Source of the DNA: Neelides folsomi
Lineage: Eukaryota; Arthropoda; Collembola; Neelipleona; Neelidae
Length of the DNA stretch: 64,000 bases
Direction: 5' to 3'
NCBI GenBank assembly: GCA_034687125.1
Contig: JAQGBZ010000244.1
Location: 32,706-96,705 of the forward strand
The position numbers and the translations under genes were made by a program. This document shows, piece after piece, positions 42,401-54,400 of the stretch. The notes below the pieces were generated by a model. That model was not told the origin of the DNA, searched no databases, and worked only from the letters and a program-made list of their open reading frames with translations. The number at the start of each line of letters is the position of its first letter. The first letter of the stretch is position 1.

Positions 42401-45400
42401 CACCCACCCGGAATATTAATTCCGCTCCCTTGCAAATCTCTCTTCATTACTGCAAGGCGACATCCAAATACAATCATAGGAAATTATATAGAAAACTCTC
42501 CTTTTTCATTCATACACTTACCCATATAACAAATATATCTAGTATATTTCTAAAGGTCCTTTTAGCAACTTTAACCAGATACCTTACATATTTATATGCA
42601 CTATACATATTTATATATTCTGTAAGGATTTTCCGTACTCTTCAGCTTTCCTTGGAGTGCTCTTATTCTCCTTCTTATACCTTTCTTTACATATATCCTT
42701 CCTTATATTCTTAAATTTAGCCCGAGATTCCTCGGCGTTTGAAGAAGTGGCTGAGCAAAGAAGCGACTCATTTTATTCACAATTTCCTAACAAGATTATC
42801 CCTAAAACTGGAGTGAGTAATGAATAATAAAATATACTTTCACTATTTGACGCTCCGTTGAAGAATAACTTAAAACCCATCAAAAGGTCGTCTACCATTA
42901 GAGAGAAAAAATTCCAAGGCCCAAGAGCTAAGTTTACTAAAATTCATGTCTTAAAGCTTGATGTAAAATTATAAAATTCAAGACGCTCATATTAACATAT
43001 TTACCCATTCTTATATTCTTATAGACATATTTAAGTTAGTTCATCTATTCTTTAAAATAAACTATGAAGTTCCCAGTGAACATTCTGTACATATAAGATA
43101 AAGTCAAAAATGAATACATTATAAAATATTCATCCAACTCTCAGGAAACTTTTAACATCAAAGTCTCGGAAGCGGTCGGAAGTTTTAATGTTTACCTAAA
43201 ATGCATATTAAGTATGGTAGCAGTATGTAAGTGTTGAAATATATTGAAAAATTGAAATACCAGAAGTCAAAAGTCAGAAGCCTTAAAAAGGCCAAAGGGT
43301 TAAACTCAGATCCATTAAAATGCCATTTTATATTTAAACAATTTCCCGTATTTGAAAACATTAAAATTTCAAATATTCATAGCATAGTCAAAACATTTTT
43401 TCCAAATTTAAAAATTCAAAGAGCTGAAAAAGTATTTTAAATGATTTCAGTGTCTCCAACTTCTGACAGCATTTTGAGCTACGGCGGCGGAGATTCCGAC
43501 GGCTCCACAATCCCACCCATTCCCTTCAAGCTCCCTGAAACGTGTTGCACATTCACACGGCGGAATGTCTCAGCTCTCCCGGACCTCATCGAGATCGATC
43601 CCGGACCTTCCCGGAAGCCAACAGAGCCCCCGAAAAAACCCGCCCTCTTCCCTCTCCAAACTGCCCCCCATCATCTCCAACAATATCCTAACAATGCCAT
43701 CAACCATCCCGGGCCCCGCGTTCCTCCCATCCCTCCCCTCATTGGGAATCCTGAAACGAACGTGATCAATCTCCAGCACACCCCCCGGAGGAACAAGTTC
43801 GGGAAAGAAAAGCAATTCCGCCCCTCCCAGACAGAAACCTATTCCCAGCGGGTAATTCAAGTGACCACGGAGGCGTCCTCCTCCACCTACTCCGTCTGCG
43901 AGCTTCCTTCCCAATACCTCCACCATCCCCCGGGAGAAAACGGGGCCTCGCTGCTCATCTCCATCCACGTGACCCAACACCGGGAGGGGTGCGAGCGGAA
44001 AATGGTCGCTTGGATTGACCACGTGACCGAAGTGTTCTTCGTCATCGGCTTCTGCATCATTGTCTTCTCCAAGGCTTGTTTCCTCGCCATTCTCCGATAC
44101 GAAATAAAGGAAATGATCCAAAAGATTCGGCTGCTCAACGGCGAAGATCAGGGCAGAACGGCGGCCATGAACGAACTCATCGGTCTCACAGCACTTTACA
44201 ATTCAGAGGGCGGGGACGAGGAAGCGGGGAATTCAAACGTAGACGGGGATCCCAATGGAGCTAAAACCGGCGACCCTCCACTCCCGCCCCAAACGAAGCT
44301 GAGCATTGTGAGTGCCGGGGGCGGGGTGAGCGTGGTGGGGGGAAATGTCTATGCGAACCATGTGGGGAATAACAAGGCAAAGACGAGAGTTGAGATTGAC
44401 GACGATGACGATTCGAGCTCGGCTCTTTTAAGGCGACCGAGTAGGAAAAAGAAAAACGAGCCGAAGAATGGAAATAATAATTCGACTCCGCCGCCAGGGC
44501 CGAATGTCCCGCCAATTTCTTCTAATTCTCCAACCAACATTTAACATCATCTTTCCTCAATTTCCTCTTTTAGCATTAAAGACTCGGACACTGAGGTTCT
44601 CTTGTGAACTTCCCGCCAATCCAAGCAATCGTATAAAACTAAACAAGCAATTATGTTCAAGTTGTATAGTGAAGGTTCAAAAGTGCGAGCAAGACAAAAA
44701 AGTGGTAATAAAAAGACATTTAAAATTTAATGTGTGGAAAAGGAAATATCTTTAAATGTTAACAAGACAATCGTAAAATAGAATTAGTGTTAGTTAAAAT
44801 CCAAAGTGGGGTTTTTGTGTACCTTTTCCCCTAAATAGGCTGATAAAGCTTTCAAGCCCTGATAGGATTTAAACCCTGCGATATTGAAACCTTGCGATAT
44901 TTAAACTCAACGATAATCAGTGCCGTGTTTAATTACGATTAACAGAGTAATTAAGTTATTAAATCTGTTGGTGTACGAAAAAAAGTGTTAATGGAATAAG
45001 TTTGACCGTCCATCTGAACGAAAAGTTCTTTAAACGAAGAAAGGTACCTTTAAATATATAAAATTCCTACGGCGCAAATTTTAAATTATTTTGTCTCTTC
45101 AATCATTGAAAAGTTGAGTGATTGAACTTCAATGCGAAAGAGCTTCAGTTCCATTCCTCTGTTTTGATAACATTACGTAATTTAAGCTGATTTGACACGA
45201 GTTTTAATGTACCTTTAGAGCATGAGAAATGTGTTGATTTAAATTACAACCCTACTAGTACTACAAGATAGAACTGTGATGAATTGTTAGATTTGGGATT
45301 TGTGTGATAAGCCCCCATAAGGGTTTACACGATAAAAGTCGTAATTGATGAAAAGTAAAGGTCGATTTGTATAAAATCATATATCCATTATTTGAATAAT

Positions 45401-48400
45401 TCCCTATAGCTTTCCTTCACTCACTTCTGGTCGACAATGTGAGATAAAATTTAATTGGAATATGATAAGAGAAATCAATAATCTAATAGTGGAATTAAAT
45501 ATTATTACACACATATGCAATGTGTTTAGTATATGCAATGCAAAGTGCAATCTTTGAAATAAAGCTAGAAATCATGATTTAAAGAAACATTTAAGAGTCA
45601 TTAACAGGCGCTAATTATAAAATTGAGTTTGAGTTTAATTTTAATCATATCGTGAAAGTGAGTTGGTTTTGAGTATTTTGATTAATAAAGTCGGATATTT
45701 AGTGCGATGGAGGCGCTAGTGTGAAGGACTTTTTGGTGGGAATTAATTGAATTTTGAAATATTCCTGGTTATTCAACCATATTATGATTTCATTAAAAGG
45801 AGAAGGAGGAAATTGAGAATGACGCAAAAGAGGGAAAGTTATTAAGGTGGAAGCGGAATTTCCTCTTAGGGATTTCTCAAGTGGGACATATGAAACTTTG
45901 ATCGAAAATGAACCCTTGGCCTTTTTAAGCCCCTCAGAAAAATCTTTACGATCTTCCCATAAAGTTCCCCATCATCATCCGCTCTCGGCATATCATTCCC
46001 CCCATAAGAGGAAGAATAAAAGGGAAATGTCCAATTCCCTCCCACTCATTCCCCCTTTCATATTCCTTATGATCTCCCAGGTCGAATGGGAGATCAATTG
46101 AGAGATTTCACATTATTTATCAACTCAAATTCCCCAATCTGATCAACTTCCATCTCTTCCATTTCCAGGATGATTTCACTTAATGGCCTTTAGCCCTGAA
46201 ATATGCAGCTGAACAAAAAAATGCGCCAAAGAGTGAATGAATGATCGTATCAGATTTGGATGCATTTTTATTTAAAAGGTTTGATAATTTCAAATATGCG
46301 CGCGTAAATCAGTCGATCACTGCCTCTCCTGTACATAATATAAAATGGTCAATACTATTTTTTAGATTGACTTATAAATAATAACATTATAATACATTTA
46401 TTTACTAATGTAATAATCCTTATAATTATCTTATTTAAATACGCACGTCTAGTTAACTGAATATTTCAAATAATTAATAATTAAATATGAGAAAATTGTT
46501 AGTCTCAAATGGCAATCATGAATCTCTAAATGGAGCGAAAAAGAATTTTCTAAATAAAAAAGTACAGATATTTTCAATGACAAAACCCAATTAAATATTT
46601 CATGAATAAATATTAGTTATAAATACTTGTAGATAATAAATAAATCAATATTAAATAGCTTACAGTTAGTAACTATAATATACGGTTAAATAGCTAAAAG
46701 AGGAAATTGAGGAAATGATACAACATGAGGAATCGAGTTTAAATAGTTAAAATCCTATTATTTATAAAACCCACCATTTAAAGGTTTATTTAAACAGCGA
46801 ATTGGCGGGTTTTTAAATACCATTTATTTAGTGGATTGTAAATATAGAGAATATGAAACACATCGTTCTTCTGAAAATATACAAATCTCTTTCCAATCAA
46901 CAGCCAATGCTTCTTCATTCAACCAAACTTCCAAAAAGTATGTCTTTTTTAAAATCAAAATCGATTATTTGTCTACTAAATATTACGTGTATTATCAACA
47001 ACCATATGTGAATGCAGCGGCAATCTTCTCCCGTTGTTAATAAAACTAATATTTACATACATTAAAAACATTTAGGTAAATCTTCAAAAAACCGGGAGTT
47101 TTTAAAGTACCTAAAAGTAATAGAATCTTATTTAGACCCACTAAACCCACGTTAATGTTGTAATTTAACTATCTGTAACATTTACAGTGTAAATAGCAAT
47201 TACCTATAAGTAAAATAAATAAAACACTTTTTTAACTAAATTAATGAATTTCAGTCTAAACAATCCCAGTTATAATATTATCAAGACTTGAATCATCTCG
47301 AATACCTTCATTTAGCTAATAAATCCCCGCCAGAATTTAAAATAAAAATATTGTAAAAATAAGCTAAATAATGAATATACGAAAATCTCTCAATTGTTGT
47401 TGTAATTTAAGCGTTGGTGGTTAATTTTAAATGTTATTGTGTCGTGAGTGTCAATTACATTAAATAGTTATTTATACGTTAACTATCTGTATTAATTAAA
47501 TTATAGTATACACATATGTCTATGTAATATTAAGCATAATGTTATAAATGTTATCGTTAGAGTTATCCCCGTGATGTGAACTTATTGTAAAATGAGAGTC
47601 TATACACTGCGTCTATCCTGATATCTAATAAGAGTTTACGTTTTTAAGTTATAAGGCTATAACGATATTTAAAGTTATAATGTATGTATATGACCATAAA
47701 AGAACATTTCATTATGTCCTTATAATTACATAAATTACAAAATATCCCGCGGTTCTATTGTGGACGTATTATTCAGTTTCAATGCGTAGGGATGAGTTTT
47801 AATTATATATGGGATTTGTCAGCGAGGGAGAATTTAAAGTTGAATGAATACGTGATGGAGATATAAAAGATATTTATAGGAAGCGTTTAACCTTTAAATT
47901 CTATCTATAGTTCTCTCCAATATATAAATGTATATTTAAATGTCTTGTATGTTTAATAAATGTTGATCTTTTAATTAACTTTCACTTCCTGAGAATTTCA
48001 TCACATGGACTATATTTTACATTTACAAACTATTTCTCATATAATTTACATCCATACTTCATATATGTATTAACGCAATTAAGAAACGTAAATTTTGCGC
48101 TAGGATTATATTATTAGCTTCTTAGTTGTGGGTCTTGTGGGCTTAAATTACCCAGTAAAACCTGCGATGCGTATGATTTTATTGGAATTTAACTTAAGTT
48201 GTAAATTTAATCCTTAGCCGTATTAAGGATTATTCTTAGAATATTTCTTTAAATTGGTTAGTTTGGTTAGTTTTCCTAGACGGCTTTTGTTTCAAATCAT
48301 CCAATGTGTTTTGTTCTATATGTAGAGATTATTCAAGAGATTAGAATCAGAATTGTATCGTTTCGTATGGTGGCATATTTTCCGTTTTAAAGGCCGTTTA

Positions 48401-51400
48401 TATAAAGATAATTCGTTTCTATGAAGGGCAAACGGAGGGGAATTCTCTCGAGAGCAGTTGGAGAAAGCTACTTCCAACTCACATTCCCACTAAACCCCAC
48501 ATTCATGTGGAATTGCATGGGGAGTCTTCCATTATTGAGACTTTACCTTTTTCGAATCCTCTAGTAGATAAAATTGGATAATATTCCATTAAACCCGACA
48601 AACGAGAGATGTGTATTTTCTCAATGAATTCCAACTTAATGAGCAGTTGACATGTGACACAGGGAAAATTTAATTAGGAAAATTGGATTATTCATTTTAT
48701 ATAATATGGAAACACAATTTCGAAGTATTTTTTTCCATTTTGAGAAAAAGGTTTTTCAAAACTATGAAGCAAAGTTTGAATTTATCAGATCTTTGGTTTA
48801 AATATATTAAGGTAATTAAGAGTTTTGTTAAGTTAATTATTTTACAATTAATAAAAATTTTTAATTTATGGAGATTGAAACAAAATTGGATGAAATTGAA
48901 ATTTGGAGCCATTTGATTTCCAATGACAACCGGATATTAAAGTTTATATTGTTCTTTGAGAAAATCAAAGTTTTGCACACAATCAATATTATTCTAAGAT
49001 TGAGTTGAAAAGGATATTGATGAAGGCCGAATGAAATGAATTCGAATTGGTGAGTTTTAGCGTATTTTGGGTATCTCTTTTAAACTCATCCTCCTCATGA
49101 ATAATGAAAGCGAGGGAAAATGAGGGAATTTCCTTTCGGAACTCGCCAAGTTGGATTTAAGGAGAATTGAGAAGCCGTTGGAGAAGCTAAATGAAACTCC
49201 TTGGATAATTCAGTTACCAACCGAAAACTCAAACTTTTCAGCTTCCAATTTCACAACTGAAAAATTAATTAAGCACTTACGACTCCCCCTGGAACACGGG
49301 GAAAACTCGGAAAGAAATAAAAGTTGAAAAATCTCAACGACCTCCGCTTTCAATCACATAAACGAACAAGTTCTCAATCACTTCCTCCATTTCCTCCTCC
49401 ACTCCAAATTCCCGTCAAAAGTTAACTTCAAAATTAAAAATTAATTCCCGACAAATGCACAAACAACTTTTACCATATTGTTAGAAATCTATTAAATTGA
49501 ATATCATTAAAATTTAATTAACAATCTCTGGCCTATGAGTTATGACCCATAAAGTCATATCTTATGACCTTATGTATATAAGTTATCAAATTATTAAAAT
49601 TCAGCACCTGGGTGAGATGGACTTTATCAACGCGGATATTAGGATCCTTATAACTAGGCGCGAAATTCAAAAAATCCAATTTCCACATCCATTCCTCCAT
49701 TTGTAATCCAGTCTTCTGGAGGTGAAAAGAGGGTGTGGAAATTGAGGAAACGTGTGTAGTAAATAAAAAAGTTCTTTTCCCTCTCTTTCTCCATTTGAGC
49801 CTCTAAGAGAAGAGGAGATGAAAGGAGAAAAGTTTACAAAGAAACTTCCAACATTAATAAAATGAAGAGTCGTTCGTATCATTTGGGTTCATTGGGAACG
49901 GAATTGGTGACGTCCATTGGAAAGCCTTTGAAAAAGAGATTAAAAGAACTCAACTGTCTTTTCCCATCTTACACAAAAAACTCATTTTCAAAAGGGTTAA
50001 TGAGAAACAATATCCTACTTTTTTTATCTAAATTAAAGTAGAGAAAAAAAAATGAAAAGCGAACGAAATTCCAATCCCAAATGAAGTACTTAAATTACTC
50101 GTAAATAAAATTGTAAACAAATTTCAGAAAACCCATTTTTGAAACCCATTGGGAAAATTTGAGGTTACATTGAAAGCTAAAATTAAAAGTTGATATCTAT
50201 TTTACATAGTTTTAGTTGTAAGAATGGGAATTGTAGTAAAAGGATGAGTTTCTGCGTAGGGCGTGGTGAAGGGCAATCTGTCCACATCTCTTATATAATA
50301 TGAGGCTTAATATGCGGATGAAATAGGGGAAAGTTAAGTTGAAGTAATGTGGGCTGAGAGACATTTTGAACATTTCCTCACGTGGAGAGGGAACCGAATG
50401 GGGCGGAATCACGAAAAGGTCAATTCCATTCCCAATAATAACTACATATTTCATCTGCCCCTTTCCCCCAATCGCAAATTAAAGAAATTTACAACCCAAT
50501 CACACAAAGTCAACTAATAAACCCAAATCTCATCTCATACTCACTAAATAAATATTATATAGACAAAATATCTATACTCATACATTTCTAAACTCTACAT
50601 GTATTTAATATATCCACTTTACTATTCTTTATATTCATATGGTCGCATAAAGTGTGAGCATATTTGTTCATATATGTAAGTGCATAGATCGATAAACATT
50701 GATATTACATCCTTAACGGTACAAATAAAAAATATTTTTATATTTACTCATATGCTTTAAATATAATATCGATATATTTAAAAAATAAAATATATGGTAA
50801 AGATATATCAATACTATATAAAGGCATACTAGTTCTCTACGCATACGTTCGATAATAATTAGAGATTGACGTATTTGCCAATCAAAGTTTACAACTTATT
50901 TTATTACACCTTGATTGTACGCGATAGGTTTTGGCGGCAATTGGGAATTCAACTTTGTTTACGCAGTATTTAGTGGGTTAGTGATAGTTTTAATTATTTT
51001 AGTGCCTAAAAGAACCCACGTCGGAAATGATGATGGAAGACGCAGATTGAGTTTTGCCTTCCAGCAATCAACTCCAATTCCCTCAATGCGTAAGTAATAA
51101 TGGGGTAAAAAAAGAAGGTCCCATTAGTGTACATTTGGGAGAAAGTGGCTTGCGGGGTTTATGTGGGATTTTTATGGGCAATTACTCCTCGGCGGAGCTG
51201 GTGGAGAAAAACCGTACATTTTCTCCCACCCGCGGAGATTCCACTGAATTTGCCCGGAAAGACACTGCAGGCCTTCTGTTATGAGGATTTCCCCTTTCAA
51301 TCCTCAGTCCTACGCCAAAATTCACACATCCTTACTTTGGATCTTCATTGTATCTTCATCTCACATCTCAAACAATTCAATATATTACACAGAATGGGAA

Positions 51401-54400
51401 ATTCAAAAACAAGTTACATATAACAACCTATATCCTGCCTTCCTGTCCAAATACATAAAAATCCTATATACGAAACTTATTTTAAACACTATATCATGCC
51501 CAAGCATAGTAAATACAATGTCTTCAACATTGTGACCTTAATATCCATATTTCCACATGGCAGCTCTAAAAATATATGACTAAATCCTGGGATATATTGA
51601 ATACGATTGAAAGGATTCAAAACCAGGTCATTGTAGCGTGGAAATAAAATAATAGAGTAACTGTATAGAAACGATGCATTTAGAATGGAAATAAGAAGTG
51701 TGAACAAAGGTCGTGGAAAAAAGTGGTGGGATTCTCCGTTGTTTCAAATCTCTCTTCCACACTTTTCTCCATTTTTACAAATGAGAATTCCGGAAGTTTG
51801 AGAATCCTCTCTAGTGGGTTGGAAGTTTTGGGGATTGAGTTGGTGAGAAGGTGGGGAAGTTTTGAAGTTCTTGGTTATTACTTATTACGCCTCCTTGAAT
51901 ATGGATTAACTTCCTAACACCAGTTCATACACCAACCACCCCCATCAAGTGGAGATGGAAAACCACGGTCGATTTAATATAAAACCAACGACCATTTAAT
52001 GACACTTTGTCCAAACTTTCACCTCAACTTCCCTTTAATAGATCCATTTAATAGTGAAATAATAAATAAAAGTGATGTTAAATAAAGAAGAGAATTAAGT
52101 ATAAAATCAATTATAATAATAAATGGGAGATGAAATGTAGGTCAATTAAAACGTCATTTGCATTGCTCCATAAAGTATTATATTATAAAATAATACTTTA
52201 TAGCTACTTTCCATATATATCCAAAGATTATGTTCTATCCCATATAAAATTTATTCTAGTAACATTATATCTTGTAAATGTTCCTATATTATATATTTAT
52301 ATAGAGAGAAATCAAAGAAAGTCGGCTTGGGGCGAAAGGAATAATTAAGAAATCCGAATGGCGATGATAAAAGGAAATTAAAAATGTCAAAAATGAAGTT
52401 TCATTAAATCACCAATTTCCGTTTGTTATTTTTAGACATATAGAACAAGGAATTTAAAATTTCTTCAACATGAGTAACAATCGATGAAAATATGGAGTCA
52501 ATACATGAAAGGATATTCAACTCCCTTCAAATATTCTAAGTCTCAATAAGTTTAAAAAATACATATATAAAACATGAAACCATATGAAAATATTTTATAA
52601 TGCATACATATTATGCATACATACATACATATTATGCATACATACATACATATTATCCCTTAATGCACATATTACACTATGTAAGTATATGCATTTTATA
52701 TAAATACAATAAACGAATAAATACCATAGTATATATAGGTATTATACTAGGGCTTTTTAAGGAAGCCATATAAAACATAAAAGTATAAATAAAATAAAAA
52801 AAGCTGCATAAAAATTGAATTTTGTTATTTGAAGAAAATATTGTGAATAAGTGAAAAGCAAAGTGAAATAATGCTCGTTTCCTCACAATGATCTCTTCAG
52901 TGACAGAAAAGATGAGGTCGAGGGAAGTCCCGCCAACGACAACCTTTGAAATCCCCGGGAAAAGAAGGAAATTAAATTGAAATTCGAGGAAACGTTGGTT
53001 GAATTGAAAGATGTTGAAAGTATTGAAAGAGATGGGAAAGAGGTTTATAAATTATTCTCTCACCGGCCGCCCTGCCTTGAGTCTCAAAGTGGATGGGAAT
53101 TGAATGGGGATTTCAATCCCAGGAACGCCTTTACAACTTTCCTCTCCAATTCCCCGCTTTCTGCCCGCAATGGGAGATGACAACTGTCGACCAAACTCCT
53201 CTTCATTACACCTTTCCAATTGACGAACTTTGACGGCGATTCCGGCCCCGACCCTTGCATTGTTCTCAATAAGAGCAACATTAGTGGCCAATGAACCTCC
53301 GCCGCTCAATCGATTGATTTCTTGAAGGATAAACGGTGTTGTGTCTTTGCCACGAATATTCAACTTTTTCGTACGTTCTAGTGCTTCATGGACCAAAGCT
53401 TCTATTTCCGCTCCTGAAGCTTCTGCTTCCTGTTTCAATATTTAGTCAATTACAATTTATTAGTAATAGCTAAAATTTATTGATTTGGGATATATATTAT
53501 TGTAGTAGGTGTAATGATTTAATGCGGTATTTAATCGTGCAATTTACATTTTAAATAAAATTAAAAAATGCATTGGTACGTTGATTTTTCGAGTTTGGAG
53601 AATTTGCATTTTTGTAAATTGGAGAATTAATCAGAGTTTGGGAATGGATTTCATTAGGGGAGAAAATAATGGAAAGAGAAGGAACCTTTGGAATTGGGAC
53701 GGCAATGAGAATTCCTGAATTGAAACGGAATCGGTTGGCCGATTCAATCAACTCCGCCGCCTCGTGTTCGTTCCGAAGGACATAAGGAGCTTCGAATGAA
53801 CTCTCTGATGTGAAAAATGAAGGGAATTTGATTGGAACGCTCAAATCCCCTTCCTTAAGAACGCACACACAGACGCCTTCTGTCTCCTAAAAGATGGGAA
53901 AGAAAAAGATTTGTCATTTCCCTTCACAAAACTCTTTCAAATGAAGTCAATAACCTTCCCTAACCAAATTATCCTTCAGTCCTGACCTCAAAAAATTCAA
54001 CAAAAGTAATAAATTATTATTAAAACTAAAAGACCAAAAGACCGAAATTACTCAATAAAAATGTTCATTTTATAAAAGAAATAATAAATTATAGGATTAC
54101 AATATGTACCGATGTATTTAACTATCTGCATATGAAATATTTACAAATAGATAAAACAAAAAATAATTTTAAAATAACGCATTTAATTTTTACTCAAAAT
54201 TGCTTAATTAAAGTAAGAAGCTTGAAGCAAAATTATGATTGAAAATTCACTTTTATTCACATTTACACCATGCGTGTATCATATCACATAATGAATTAAT
54301 TTCATTCAAAGTTATATTTAGTAGTTGGTTAGATTGATTATTAAATTGATTATTAAAATTGAGAGTGCATTAGATCTGAAATTAAGAATTGGCTGTAAAT

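Larger units (their letters stand above)
12462..52886 (-). other. giant intron 7 (40.4 kb) of the pseudouridine enzyme gene
   Basis: Donor ATT|GTGAGG at 52886 and acceptor TTGTTCAG ending at 12462. The flanking exons join in phase 0 to a continuous kinase sequence (TEEII then NDGRTHN), so no coding exon of this gene appears to be missing in between. Every other intron of the gene except intron 4 is under 1 kb. The intron holds an opposite-strand tetraspanin, SINE- and MITE-like elements, and an alternation of AT-rich and GC-richer DNA. A wrongly joined or inverted assembly is an alternative, but exon order and strand are consistent throughout. Confidence 0.85.
44720..52886. other. intronic island array (right part)
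   Basis: The same alternation continues between the tetraspanin and exon 7. Islands lie near 45.6-46.2, 48.3-48.6, 49.0-49.45, 49.65-50.0, 50.2-50.5, 51.1-51.4 and 51.65-52.05 kb. The 50.2 kb block runs from GTAGGGCGTGGTGAAGGGC on the left to CATCTGCCCCTTTCCCCC on the right. The stretch 46.2-48.3 kb is almost pure AT-rich spacer with nothing recognisable. No supported gene was found, except the doubtful exon noted at 50928-51089. Confidence 0.5.

Noticed and set aside
43570-44121. 183-codon frame antisense to the tetraspanin third exon
   Set aside because: A shadow of the GC-rich sense coding frame, which has the tetraspanin motifs. It has no family match and no splice context.
48140-48168. 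GGCTTAAATTACCCAG resembling a nematode spliced leader
   Set aside because: It differs from SL1 at several positions, lacks an SL RNA donor and structure, and the IR genes argue for an arthropod.
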